The position numbers and the translations under genes were made by a program. Shown piece after piece: positions 1 through 8,098 of a DNA stretch of 28,181 nucleotides (the first letter of the stretch is position 1; each line of letters begins with the position of its first letter). The stretch spans positions 1 through 28,181 of the forward strand of contig JAKBBS010000019.1 in the NCBI GenBank assembly GCA_021808425.1. The letters are read 5' to 3'. The DNA is from Actinomycetes bacterium (lineage in GTDB: Bacteria; Actinomycetota; Acidimicrobiia; Acidimicrobiales; Palsa-688). The notes under the pieces were generated by a model. It did not search any database. It was not told the origin of the DNA and saw only the letters and a list, made by a program, of their open reading frames with translations.

Positions 1-49
1 TCATGCGCCACCGTAGTACCAGGAAACTGACGTGCAGCGGCAGCTTTGT

Positions 50-1201
50 CTACGACGACGCCACCGCTGCGTCAAGGCCATCGCGAAGCCGTTCGGCAAG
101 CAGGTCGTAGGAGAACGAACGCATGGCCCGCAGGCGTCCCTGTGTTCCCATCCTCGCTGCCTCGCCGGGATTGCGCAGGAGACGTGCGAGCACTCCTGCA
201 AGCTCCGCTGAGTCGTCCGGTTTCGCGACGACCAGCCCTGTGTGCTGATCCGCAACAGCATCGGAAGCCCCGCCACTGTCGCCGGCCACGCACGCCAACC
301 CGGCCGCAGCCGCTTCGAGGAGCACGATCCCGAAACCTTCCTGCTCCAAACCGCCCCAACGGCCCCTGCAGCACAATGCGAAGATGTCGGCCGCGCCATA
401 CAAGTTGGGAAGCTCAGCGTCGGAGACCCGACCGAGGAGTCGTACCGGCGCAGATCTCTTCGAAATGAGACGCTCTAGGCGTCCCCGGTCACGGCCTTCA
501 CCGGCGATGACCACTTCGAGTCCCGGGAACTCCCCGCTCGAACGCAGACGCCCCGCTGCCTCGATTAGCACGTCCATGCCCTTACGGGGCACGAGCCTGC
601 TCACGCTGAGCACGACCGGAGCTTCTGGTTTGAGCTTGAATCTTTCACGTGCGGCTACGCGTCCTGGCACGTCCAGTGGAGCGAAACGCGAAGAATCGAC
701 CCCGGGCGGAACGTCGATTGATGGGGGGAGGTTCTTTTGCGCGCGTCGGGCTTCGTCGGAGGGGTAGGCGCCACCGGCGATGAGGAGCGTCGCGCGGCCG
801 AGAACGTGAGCCAGCGCCTGCCGTGATACTGGGAGGCGCCCGGGTACCGTCACCTCAGCCCCGTGAAGAGCGACCGCATAGGGCACGTCCAGGTAGGGTC
901 CGACGAGGCCGAGTGGCACGGCTGGGTCGAGGACCGCGAGCTTCGCTCCTTCCGCGCGCGCCAAAGCGTTGACCCGCCGTACCATCAAGGGGCTCGGGAG
1001 CAGAACCGGTTCAGGGGTTCTAACGACACGGTAGGGCTGCGCCCGGTCGAACTCGGAAGCACCCTTATATGGAGAGGTGAGCACGGTGAAATCCGCTGGT
1101 GGCAGCCGCCGCCACAGCTCCCATAGGTAGTTCTGTATTCCACCCACCTTCGGCGGGAAGTCGTTGGTGACAAGAAGGTGCTTGATCAAGACGCGTGGCA
1201 C
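50..1201 (-). CDS. GT4-family glycosyltransferase, PimB-like mannosyltransferase
   Basis: The 383-residue protein has the two-Rossmann GT-B architecture of glycosyltransferase family 4. The N-terminus carries the VTNDFPPKVGGIQ loop (residues 11-23) typical of actinobacterial PimB'/MgtA enzymes. H113 lies in the LHGAEV motif, R202 and K207 in SRLVPRKG, and the EX7E pair E288/E296 in QEGFGIVLLE; these last residues bind the nucleotide-sugar phosphates and ribose in this family. PimB' adds the second mannose from GDP-mannose to phosphatidylinositol mannosides at the inner membrane face; donor and acceptor here are inferred from similarity and from the closeness to trpD, an arrangement remembered from mycobacteria. 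The start is GTG at 1201; a TTG at codon 5 (LIKHLLVTND) is an alternative, and neither has a good Shine-Dalgarno. The gene is read away from the small Cys-rich gene, 133 bp upstream on the same strand. Confidence 0.88.
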   Translation of the reverse strand: MPRVLIKHLLVTNDFPPKVGGIQNYLWELWRRLPPADFTVLTSPYKGASEFDRAQPYRVVRTPEPVLLPSPLMVRRVNALARAEGAKLAVLDPAVPLGLVGPYLDVPYAVALHGAEVTVPGRLPVSRQALAHVLGRATLLIAGGAYPSDEARRAQKNLPPSIDVPPGVDSSRFAPLDVPGRVAARERFKLKPEAPVVLSVSRLVPRKGMDVLIEAAGRLRSSGEFPGLEVVIAGEGRDRGRLERLISKRSAPVRLLGRVSDAELPNLYGAADIFALCCRGRWGGLEQEGFGIVLLEAAAAGLACVAGDSGGASDAVADQHTGLVVAKPDDSAELAGVLARLLRNPGEAARMGTQGRLRAMRSFSYDLLAERLRDGLDAAVASS

Positions 1202-1334
1202 TCCCAGGTTGGCGACCGATACCCGCTTCTACATCGCGTCGGCCGGGAACTCAGTGACGCAGACGCTACCAGCCGCCAATCAAAGCTCACTACCGCTGAA
1301 CGGTTGGCGTGGCACCAGGCGCAAGCCAGGGCGG

Positions 1335-1529
1335 TCAGCTGCAGGCCTGATGGAGCAGCGGCGGTAACAGTCCGACGGCTCCGAGCGCACGAATCGCTCG
1401 CTCCTGCGCTGCGTCGACGATCACCGCGTCGTCGGGTTCCCGTTCACAAATGAAGCTGACCACACATCCCTCGCAAGCCTGCGTGGAGACCATGACACAA
1501 TCGTCGCAACTGATAGACAGCGTCTTCAT
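1335..1529 (-). CDS. Small Cys-rich conserved protein (double CxxC), 64 aa
   Basis: An ATG at 1529 opens a 64-residue protein with C8-x2-C11, C19-x2-C22 and C28, followed by an acidic and aliphatic C-terminal half (EREPDDAVIVDAAQERAIRALG) without cysteine except near the very end. The double CxxC arrangement suggests a zinc or other metal knuckle. I recall similar short proteins with CDDCVM and a C..CVV..C.REP.DAVV pattern in other Actinobacteria, always without known function; this recognition comes from memory and was not searched. The gene is divergent from the RAM-domain gene (starts 91 bp apart) and is followed on the same strand by the GT4 gene. A CAATAT box lies 5 nt before the ATG and no Shine-Dalgarno is visible, so the mRNA may be leaderless. 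The reading frame extends upstream to 1643, but that extension lacks family character and covers the divergent promoter region. Confidence 0.66.
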   Translation of the reverse strand: MKTLSISCDDCVMVSTQACEGCVVSFICEREPDDAVIVDAAQERAIRALGAVGLLPPLLHQACS

Positions 1530-1620
1530 GAGACATATTGTTTCAGGAGGGTGTGACTCTAACGCTGGAAAGGTGTCCGGAGTCGCCTCGAGCCGGGCTG
1601 CTGGCACTAGCTTAAGTGGG

Positions 1621-1920
1621 ATGATCCACGCCTTCGTGCTCATAGATGCGACCCCGGCCCGCCTCGCAGATCTCGCTATTGAGCTCGCCGAGACCGATGG
1701 GGTGAGCGAGGTCTACTCGGTATCTGGCAAGGCTGACATTGTCGCTGTGGTGCGAGTCCGCCGCCACGAGGACCTCGCGGACATAGTGACGAGGCACATT
1801 GCCGGTCTCGACGGGATCGTCTCCACGTCGACGCTGATCGCCTTCCAGGCCTACCGCCGAAGTGACCTCGATGCGATCTTTGAGGTCGGTGCAACTGCCA
1901 CTCAAGAAGTGCAAGAGTAG
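1621..1920 (+). CDS. Stand-alone Lrp/AsnC ligand-binding (RAM) domain protein
   Basis: This 99-residue protein consists only of the alpha/beta RAM domain that forms the C-terminal half of Lrp/AsnC regulators. It starts IHAFVLIDATP, has the AETDGVSEVYSVSGKADIVAVVRV core and ends in a strand with STSTLIAFQAY. No DNA-binding helix-turn-helix precedes it: the frame is open back to 1450, but those 57 codons show no HTH and overlap the divergent small gene. Stand-alone RAM proteins form dimers or decamers that bind amino acids and can modulate full-length Lrp proteins or enzymes; which ligand is used here is unknown. The neighbouring trpD makes an aromatic amino acid link conceivable. The ATG at 1621 is chosen because the domain begins there and because a TAGCTT box lies 7 nt upstream, suggesting leaderless translation. 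Confidence 0.85.
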   Translation: MIHAFVLIDATPARLADLAIELAETDGVSEVYSVSGKADIVAVVRVRRHEDLADIVTRHIAGLDGIVSTSTLIAFQAYRRSDLDAIFEVGATATQEVQE

Positions 1921-1939
1921 TTCGGGTGGTTCAGGCCCT

Positions 1940-1994
1940 TCCAAGCACGCCCGAAGCACGCCCGAAGCACGCCTGGAGCTAGCCTGGAGCTCAC
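1940..1994. repeat. Five imperfect 11-bp tandem units
   Basis: Immediately downstream of the RAM gene are five consecutive 11-bp units: tccaagcacgc, ccgaagcacgc (twice, identical), ctggagctagc and ctggagctcac. The first three share an aagcacgc core and the last two share ctggagct, so two related short repeats are laid head to tail with constant 11-bp period. Eleven bp is close to one helical turn. This may be simple slippage, or binding sites presented on one DNA face. It is not a CRISPR, because there are no spacers. Confidence 0.8.
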
Positions 1995-2002
1995 CCAATA
2001 AG

Positions 2003-2050
2003 GATTGATACGTTATACAGCTATAGCCGGCCTAAAGTATCAATCGTTTT
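2003..2050 (+). terminator. 9-bp perfect inverted repeat followed by T-run, probable terminator
   Basis: GATTGATAC at 2003-2011 is perfectly complemented by GTATCAATC at 2037-2045, and GTTTTT follows at 2046-2050. The stretch is AT-rich compared with its surroundings and sits between the convergent RAM and trpD genes, where a terminator is expected. The 25-nt loop is long for an intrinsic terminator, and an operator function for a dimeric DNA-binding protein cannot be excluded. Confidence 0.55.
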
Positions 2051-2140
2051 TGGTGGACCACTGAATAACACAAAGCGCGCAACGCCGGGTCCCCCTAGTC
2101 CTAGAGCCAGGCTCATCGAGGCGAACATCCTCGAACTTCT

Positions 2141-3211
2141 CTAGCCAGGCGAATCCCTGGGCGCGTCTTGTGACACGGCCACGAGCGAATCCAGGCAGCG
2201 GGCCGCGCGGCCGTCGTCGATGGCAGCCTCCGCCCTAGTGACGCCCTCGCCGATATCAGCTGAACGTCCGGCGACTACGAGGCCGGCAGCAGCGTTGAGC
2301 ACGACAATGTCACGTTTGGCGCCGCCCGTACCCTGCAGTACGTCGCGGATGATCCGAGCGTTGGCGGCGACGTCGGCGCCGAGGATGTCTTCCAGGCGGC
2401 CTGGCGCTAGGCCAGTATCGGCGGGATCAAGCGTCCAGGTTGTGTGCTCGTTGCCCGGACTGGCGTTCCTGCGGTACTCGTGAACGGTCGACGGCCCGAT
2501 GGTCGACAGCTCGTCCAGTCCCGGGTAGCCGTGGACGACCATGACGTGGTCGGCGCCGCCGGCAGCTAACACGTGCGCCATCTTCGACGCCATGGCAGGA
2601 TCGCCCACGCCTACCACTTGGCGACGGACCCGAGCCGGGTTGGCTAGAGGCCCGAGAAAGTTGAAGGCGGTGGGAACACCGAGCTCGCTTCGCACAGGCA
2701 CCGCGTGACGCATAGCGTGGTGGAAGCGAGGGGCGAAGCAGAACCCGATCCCAGCCTGCTCGACGCAGTAGGCAACTCCTTGCGGCCCGAGGTCGATGAC
2801 CACGCCGAGAGCTTCGAGGACATCGGCCGATCCCGCCTTCGACGACGCGGCGCGCCCTCCGTGCTTGCAGACTGGAACTCCGCACGCGGCGATCACAACA
2901 GCGGCCGCCGTCGACACGTTGAACGTCCCGGATCGGTCGCCTCCTGTACCGCAAGTGTCGATCGCTTCCGCTAGAACGGCCGGCGGTAAGATGACGCGCT
3001 CCGAAGCGGAGATCATCGCCTGGATCATCCCCGTCATCTCCTCGTCGGTCTCGCCTCGACAGCGCATACCGAACACGAACGCGGCAATCTGTGCCCCGGT
3101 CGCATTACCTTCGAGAATTTCCGACATGGCAGCCGCTGCCTGCTCGGGGCTGAGCGTCCGCCCGGCGCCGAGGACGCCCAACACCGCCCGCCACCCCTCG
3201 AAGTCGTTCAT
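2141..3211 (-). CDS. trpD: Anthranilate phosphoribosyltransferase
   Basis: TrpD transfers the phosphoribosyl group of PRPP to anthranilate, the second committed step of tryptophan biosynthesis, in the cytosol. From the ATG at 3211 the protein has 356 residues, the usual size. It shows the PRPP-binding CGTGGD loop (87-92), the FNVST motif (97-101), KHGGRAASS (116-124) and FNFLGPLANPA (about 183-193). An in-frame GTG at 3256 would overlap the whiB stop as GTGA and add 15 residues; the ATG is preferred because MNDFEGW aligns with the usual first helix of the family. Neither start has a strong Shine-Dalgarno. The gene follows whiB on the same strand with a gap of only 41 bp, so co-transcription is likely. 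No other trp genes are in the window. Confidence 0.95.
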   Translation of the reverse strand: MNDFEGWRAVLGVLGAGRTLSPEQAAAAMSEILEGNATGAQIAAFVFGMRCRGETDEEMTGMIQAMISASERVILPPAVLAEAIDTCGTGGDRSGTFNVSTAAAVVIAACGVPVCKHGGRAASSKAGSADVLEALGVVIDLGPQGVAYCVEQAGIGFCFAPRFHHAMRHAVPVRSELGVPTAFNFLGPLANPARVRRQVVGVGDPAMASKMAHVLAAGGADHVMVVHGYPGLDELSTIGPSTVHEYRRNASPGNEHTTWTLDPADTGLAPGRLEDILGADVAANARIIRDVLQGTGGAKRDIVVLNAAAGLVVAGRSADIGEGVTRAEAAIDDGRAARCLDSLVAVSQDAPRDSPG

Positions 3212-3252
3212 TGTCAACGCTGCCCGACCACCGGAGCTAGTCGAGCCGTCCG

Positions 3253-3504
3253 TCACGCAGAGCGACGGCGCCGGCGGATGATCCGGCGCCTCTCGCGCTC
3301 GGTCGTTCCGCCCCACACGCCTTCGTGCTCGCGATACTCGAGAGCCCACTGCAGACAGAGCTCGCTGACGTCGCACTGAGCGCAGATGAGCTTTGCATCT
3401 TCGGCGTCCTCGTCAGAGACCGGATAGAAGATCCCCGGGTCGACTCCGCGGCAGGCGGCCTTTTGGCGCCACACCGGGATCGGGTTGTTCTTGGAGTTGT
3501 TCAT
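3253..3504 (-). CDS. WhiB-family iron-sulfur transcription factor
   Basis: The protein is 83 residues long and carries the four WhiB cysteines C18, C41, C44 and C50 (C-x22-C-x2-C-x5-C), which bind a redox- and NO-sensitive [4Fe-4S] cluster. They are followed by the family turn GVWGG (62-66) and a basic tail RRRIIRRRRRSA that contacts DNA. WhiB proteins act with the primary sigma factor and are restricted to Actinobacteria and their phages, so this gene is strong evidence for the phylum. The start is ATG at 3504; the upstream GGGG is a weak Shine-Dalgarno. Its stop lies 41 bp before the trpD ATG, or overlaps a possible trpD GTG start by 4 nt. The sequence alone does not assign it to WhiB1-7. 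Confidence 0.95.
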   Translation of the reverse strand: MNNSKNNPIPVWRQKAACRGVDPGIFYPVSDEDAEDAKLICAQCDVSELCLQWALEYREHEGVWGGTTERERRRIIRRRRRSA

Positions 3505-3561
3505 GTCTTGCCCCAGCTTTTGTGAGGAATTTCGGAAAAAGTCGACCGGCGTCCAGATACG

Positions 3562-3571
3562 ACACGCGTGT
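3562..3571. promoter_or_regulatory. 10-bp palindrome upstream of whiB
   Basis: ACACGCGTGT is a perfect palindrome 58-67 bp upstream of the whiB ATG, in the 163-bp gap between the DUF3501 gene and whiB. Its position is suitable for an operator of whiB. No regulator can be named, and a 10-bp palindrome may arise by chance. Confidence 0.25.
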
Positions 3572-3667
3572 TACCCCCCTAGTCTGGCAAGTCGAGCGTA
3601 TCTTGTCCAGCCTCTTCGCCTGCAGGACTCCAATGCCAGGTGCCGCCAGTCACCCCCGCCGAGCGGC

Positions 3668-4279
3668 TCAGCGGTCGAGGTCGCGAAGCAGACTGGCCTT
3701 CGTGGCGGCCGGCAACTCGGTGCGCTCGGGATACGCCGGGTGCTCGACGGCCAGCACGACGTTACCGGTGCGGAAGAGCTCGACCTGCTCGGGCGCGAAT
3801 TCGAAGTAGACGAAGTGCACAGCTGCTGTTACCCCAGCTCGGGTCAGCTGCGCAGCGTGAGTCGCCTCCGTCTTGCCTTGAATAACTGCGGGAGCTGAAC
3901 CCTCCTCAGCTTGGATTATCTCCAAGCGGAGGGACTCCTCAACGCCGACCAGCTTGGGAAGCCAGCGCTGCATCTCCTCTCGCGATGTCAGCTCGATGAA
4001 CAACGTGGCCGACAGGTGCCCTGGCTCAGGTATCAGGGCGTTGTAGGTTACCAGAAGCTCCGAGACGGCGTCGTCGGTTACGGCACGCTCGGCACGAGCC
4101 AGCTCCTGGACTTGGAAGCGGATCGTGTCACGGTTCTCGAACACGACGCTGATGACCGGCCCGACCGCCACGCGCCTCGTCTCCTTGAGCGCGATGATCT
4201 CGCTTCGAAGCGCCTCGCGCTCTCGCTCGTATGCCCGCACGTCGACTATGTCGGCGAGTTGCAGCGCTCGGGTCGCCAT
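3668..4279 (-). CDS. DUF3501 family protein
   Basis: A 203-residue soluble protein with a heptad-like N-terminal helix (DIVDVRAYEREREALRSEI) and the family signature FENRDTIRFQVQE (47-59). Proteins of this family are usually encoded beside a rubrerythrin and a CCG-domain iron-sulfur oxidoreductase, exactly as here, which suggests that the three work together in redox or peroxide stress. The biochemical role of DUF3501 is unknown. The start is ATG at 4279, fixed by a strong Shine-Dalgarno GGAGGAAGG six bases upstream; the longer frame to 4495 is the antisense-looking extension inside the iron-sulfur gene. It is the last gene of the operon, 25 bp after the oxidoreductase. Confidence 0.88.
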   Translation of the reverse strand: MATRALQLADIVDVRAYEREREALRSEIIALKETRRVAVGPVISVVFENRDTIRFQVQELARAERAVTDDAVSELLVTYNALIPEPGHLSATLFIELTSREEMQRWLPKLVGVEESLRLEIIQAEEGSAPAVIQGKTEATHAAQLTRAGVTAAVHFVYFEFAPEQVELFRTGNVVLAVEHPAYPERTELPAATKASLLRDLDR

Positions 4280-4304
4280 ATCCTTCCTCCTCGGTCTTTC
4301 TCGG

Positions 4305-5609
4305 TCAGACTTCTTCGGCGATCCCGTACGCCCTCGCCAGGATCTGCAGCGGGTGCCGTGACACTCGCCCGGTTCCTTCGGCGATCGCAGTGTTGGCGAG
4401 CTGGCAGTCCCCCGCCACTGCAGCGGAGCCGGACTTCGCAACAGCGTCCTCCAGGGGCTTCGCGACGCTTCGCGCGAGCTCGTAGTTGTCGGCACGCAGA
4501 CCCCACGTCCCGTCGATGCCCGAGCATTTCGCCACCGTCGTCACCTTCGCCCCGGTCAGTTTGAGCAGGTCCCTGCTGCGAAGCCCGATGTTCTGGGCCT
4601 GGAGATGACACGGAGCGTGGTAGGTGATGCTCTCCGGGACGTCGCCGTCGAAGTCGGTGTCGAGGCTTTTGTCGGGATCCTTGTGGAGCCGCCAAAGGTA
4701 CTCCGAAGCGTCGTAGGTGTGCTCAGCGATAAGTTGAGCTTCCTCACCACCCACATAGTCGAGATAGTCGCGCTTCAGCACGTACCCGCAGGTGGGCTGG
4801 CTCACCACGATGTCCCGGCCCGCACGGACAGCCGCTGCGAGGCCAGGCAGGTTCTTCCTGGCCTGGCGGATGAACGAGTCGAACTCGCCGCTGTGCAGCC
4901 ACGGAGCACCGCAGCATCCGACACCGTCGACAAGTTGGCAGTCAACGCGGTTGCGCTCGTACACCTTTACGAGGTCCTGGCCGACCGCCGGATTCTGGTA
5001 CTCGACGAGGCAGGTCGGGAACACAGCCACATTCGCCTGCGACCCCGCCAGCTCCCCTCGCTGGCCGGCGGTCGACTGGCGCCGACGCTTGAACCACGTC
5101 GTGAAACGCACCCGGGCATACGGGGGCAGCATGCGCTGCGCCGATATACCCACCGCCTTCTCCATCACCCTGCGCGCCAGCGTTCCCGGCTTCGACAATG
5201 CAGCGTTGGCTACCGGAGCGACCGCTGTCGCGAACCGCCCCGACTGGTCGGTGCGCGCCAGGACTTGCGTAGTGACCCGTTCGGGGATGCTTTTGCGCCG
5301 GTTAGCGGCAGCGCGGAGCATGAGCCTCGGAAAGTCGAGCTCCCACTCATGGGGCGGCACGTATGGGCACTTGATGTAGCAGAGTTTGCACTGGTAGCAC
5401 TCGTCCACGACCTTGTCCTGCTCAGCCGCGGAGAGCGCCTCGACGTCGCCGTCCTTCGCGTCTATCAGGTTGAACATAGTAGGAAACGACGGGCAGAGCG
5501 ACAGACAAAGCCGGCAGCCGTGGCATAGGTCGTAGACGCGGCCGAGCTCGCCGCGCAGGTCACCTTCGTCGAAATACTTCGGGTGCTTCGGGTCGTATGT
5601 GACTGTCAC
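4305..5609 (-). CDS. CCG-domain Fe-S oxidoreductase (GlpC/GlcF/HdrD-like)
   Basis: The 434-residue protein has two N-terminal [4Fe-4S] ferredoxin motifs, C29-x2-C32-x2-C35-x3-C39-P and C71-x2-C74-x2-C77-x3-C81-P. Two cysteine-rich CCG-type domains follow: [13 protein letters not shown] with TCGYVL, and HAPCHLQAQ with [10 protein letters not shown]. This is the architecture of the iron-sulfur subunits of anaerobic glycerol-3-phosphate dehydrogenase, glycolate oxidase and heterodisulfide reductase, which pass electrons between a flavoprotein and quinone or thiols. Despite the nearby glpD, the gene lies on the opposite strand between rubrerythrin and DUF3501, so a role in feeding electrons to rubrerythrin is more likely than in glycerol oxidation (inference). 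No transmembrane helix is seen. The start is GTG at 5609, without a clear Shine-Dalgarno. Confidence 0.88.
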   Translation of the reverse strand: MTVTYDPKHPKYFDEGDLRGELGRVYDLCHGCRLCLSLCPSFPTMFNLIDAKDGDVEALSAAEQDKVVDECYQCKLCYIKCPYVPPHEWELDFPRLMLRAAANRRKSIPERVTTQVLARTDQSGRFATAVAPVANAALSKPGTLARRVMEKAVGISAQRMLPPYARVRFTTWFKRRRQSTAGQRGELAGSQANVAVFPTCLVEYQNPAVGQDLVKVYERNRVDCQLVDGVGCCGAPWLHSGEFDSFIRQARKNLPGLAAAVRAGRDIVVSQPTCGYVLKRDYLDYVGGEEAQLIAEHTYDASEYLWRLHKDPDKSLDTDFDGDVPESITYHAPCHLQAQNIGLRSRDLLKLTGAKVTTVAKCSGIDGTWGLRADNYELARSVAKPLEDAVAKSGSAAVAGDCQLANTAIAEGTGRVSRHPLQILARAYGIAEEV

Positions 5610-5636
5610 TTGAGCCCACGCCGGCCGCCGGTGGAA

Positions 5637-5652
5637 GAGCTTCTACAAGCTC
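5637..5652 (-). other. 6-bp hairpin in rubrerythrin/Fe-S gap
   Basis: GAGCTT, a CTAC loop and AAGCTC form a perfect small stem-loop in the 64-bp gap between the rubrerythrin stop and the Fe-S oxidoreductase start. There is no U-tract after it on the transcribed strand. It could be an RNA processing or partial attenuation site that keeps rubrerythrin mRNA more abundant than the downstream genes. Confidence 0.35.
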
Positions 5653-5673
5653 CGCCTGGGCGTGTTGCCAATA

Positions 5674-6093
<420 letters not shown>

Positions 6094-6265
6094 CTGGGCC
6101 TGTCCTCTTCCTTTTGTCGTAGGCGTCCGTTTCAAGGTCTTGCCGGCTCCGGGGCCAGTGCGGAACTCAGGAGCGACATCGACGTAGGCTAGTGGAAGAA
6201 CAGCGTTTTCCGGACACGCTCACCTGGGGATCGCGACGACACGCTTCGCTTGCCTGCGCGCTAGG

Positions 6266-6271
6266 TATCTT
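6266..6271 (+). promoter_or_regulatory. -10 box for leaderless glpD transcript
   Basis: TATCTT ends 6 nt before the glpD ATG at 6278, the spacing at which transcription would start on the A of the start codon. No Shine-Dalgarno is present. A -35 element is not convincing. Confidence 0.4.
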
Positions 6272-6277
6272 GTAGGC

Positions 6278-8098
6278 ATGACGACCTCCTTCGATCATGC
6301 GGAAGCGCTTTCTCGGCTGGCCAGCGAGTCCTTTGACGTGCTCGTCGTCGGCGGCGGCGTAACCGGGTGTGGAGTGGCGCTCGATTCGGCGGCGCGGGGC
6401 CTGCGCACTGCTTTGGTAGAGGCCACGGACTTCGCTTCGGGCACCTCGTCGAAGTCCTCCAAGCTGATCCACGGTGGGCTGCGATACCTCCAGCAGCACG
6501 ACTACCTTCTCGTATACGAGGCGCTGCACGAACGTCAGATCCTCCTCGCGAATGCGCCCCACCTCGTTCACCGGTTGCCGTTCCTCGTGCCGCTGTTCGG
6601 CAAGGACGGCGTCGCGACCAGGAGCGTCGCGAAGGCCTACCAGTCGGCGCTGTGGCTCTACGACATCACCGGAGGTCTCCGGATCGGTCGGCGTCACCGC
6701 CGCATCAGCTCTGAGGAGGCGCTAGCGCACTTCCCGGTCCTGCGGGCCGAGACGCTCGTGGCGTCGTTCCTTTATTGGGACGCTCAAGCCGACGACGCCC
6801 GCCTGACACTCGCTCTCGCCCGGACCGCCGCTTCGCTAGGCGCGTGCGTCGCCAACTACTCGCCGCTGCAGGAACTGATCGAGGACGGCGGAAAGGTGTG
6901 CGGGGTACGTCTTCGCGACGGGACGGTCGTGAAGGCGAAGACGGTGGTCAACGCCGGCGGGGTGTGGTCCGGCGAGATTGCCTCAGCCGGCGCATCGGAG
7001 AAGGCTGGATTCTCTCTACGCCCAGCCAAGGGCATCCACGTCACAGTCCCCGCCTCCAAGCTTCCATGCGACTACGCATCAGTGATCAGCGTTCCCGGAG
7101 ACCGCAGATCGGTGTTCGTCGTCCCGTGGGCGGCTGACGAAGCCACCGGCCCCAGCGGCGACGGGCGCTACACGTACATCGGAACGACCGACACCGACTA
7201 CGACGGACCGCTCGACGATCCCCAGTGCAGCAAGGCCGACGTCGAATACGTGCTTCGGGCCGTCAACGCTTGGACGTCGGCTGAGTTAACACCTAGCGAC
7301 GTCACCGCGACATGGGCGGGTCTGAGGCCGCTGGTCAGCGACGCATCTTCGGCCCGGACGGCCGACCTTTCGAGGCGCCACAAGGTTATCGTCGGCCCGA
7401 ACGGGCTGGTGACGGTCACCGGCGGTAAGCTGACCACTTACCGCAAGATGGCGGCTGACACCATCGACCGTGTCCTCGACCCGTCCGAGACTTCAGGATC
7501 GGGCTTCTCGCGGGTCGCGTCGGATCCTCGGATTCGCCGCGCCGGCCGCGAGGTTGCTAGACGTACGGTCAAGCGCGTAGCTGGCAACGGCGTCGGGGAG
7601 CATTCCGATTACCGCCCTTCCCCGACGAAGCGCCTGCCTCTCGTCGGCGCAGCGAATTCGGGACGTCCCGGGCCCGAAGCGGAGGCGCTGGCGCGCCGGC
7701 TCGGGGTGAGCGACCCCGACTTCGTGCATCTGGCGGGACGCCACGGCAGCGAGACCGCCGACGTCCTGGCGCTGTGCGCGGATCGGTCAGACCTCGCCGG
7801 GCGTCTGCACCCACGGCTTTCCTACCTCAAGGTGGAGGTACTTTGGGCTGCCCGATCCGAGATGGCCCGCACCGTCGACGATGTGATGTCGCGAAGGACC
7901 CGTGCCCGGATCCTCGATCGGAGCGCAGCACTCGAATGCTCCGGCGAAGTCGCCCGGCTTCTGGCATCCGAGCTGGGTTGGGATAGAGCTGAAACCGAGC
8001 GCCAGGTCGCAGCGTTCGCGTCGGGCGTGCAAGCCGAGATCCGCGCCGAGGGGGCCGAGGAGCGTCTCGTCGAGCCCCTCACCGATAAATCCCTGTGA
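6278..8098 (+). CDS. glpD: Aerobic glycerol-3-phosphate dehydrogenase
   Basis: GlpD is a membrane-associated flavoprotein that oxidises sn-glycerol 3-phosphate to dihydroxyacetone phosphate and passes electrons to quinone. The 606-residue protein has the FAD Rossmann motif VVGGGVTGCG (23-32), the family stretch GTSSKSSKLIHGG (55-67) and the C-terminal helical domain of the DAO_C type. It is longer than E. coli GlpD but close to mycobacterial GlpD2. The stop overlaps the next gene as GTGA, so glpD, the ADPS-like flavoprotein and the FGGY kinase form one translationally coupled operon. The start is ATG at 6278, with a -10-like box immediately upstream and no Shine-Dalgarno. Confidence 0.95.
   Translation: MTTSFDHAEALSRLASESFDVLVVGGGVTGCGVALDSAARGLRTALVEATDFASGTSSKSSKLIHGGLRYLQQHDYLLVYEALHERQILLANAPHLVHRLPFLVPLFGKDGVATRSVAKAYQSALWLYDITGGLRIGRRHRRISSEEALAHFPVLRAETLVASFLYWDAQADDARLTLALARTAASLGACVANYSPLQELIEDGGKVCGVRLRDGTVVKAKTVVNAGGVWSGEIASAGASEKAGFSLRPAKGIHVTVPASKLPCDYASVISVPGDRRSVFVVPWAADEATGPSGDGRYTYIGTTDTDYDGPLDDPQCSKADVEYVLRAVNAWTSAELTPSDVTATWAGLRPLVSDASSARTADLSRRHKVIVGPNGLVTVTGGKLTTYRKMAADTIDRVLDPSETSGSGFSRVASDPRIRRAGREVARRTVKRVAGNGVGEHSDYRPSPTKRLPLVGAANSGRPGPEAEALARRLGVSDPDFVHLAGRHGSETADVLALCADRSDLAGRLHPRLSYLKVEVLWAARSEMARTVDDVMSRRTRARILDRSAALECSGEVARLLASELGWDRAETERQVAAFASGVQAEIRAEGAEERLVEPLTDKSL

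Noticed and set aside
1..399. 132-residue minus-strand frame at the left edge
   Set aside because: It overlaps the 3' part of the GT4 gene in another frame and has no family-like sequence.
1940..1994. CRISPR-like array
   Set aside because: Units are only 11 bp, contiguous and without spacers; no cas genes are present.
4305..5609. GlpC-type partner of the nearby glpD
   Set aside because: GlpC works with anaerobic GlpA/GlpB; this gene is on the opposite strand in the rubrerythrin/DUF3501 operon, and the GlpD here is the single-subunit aerobic type.
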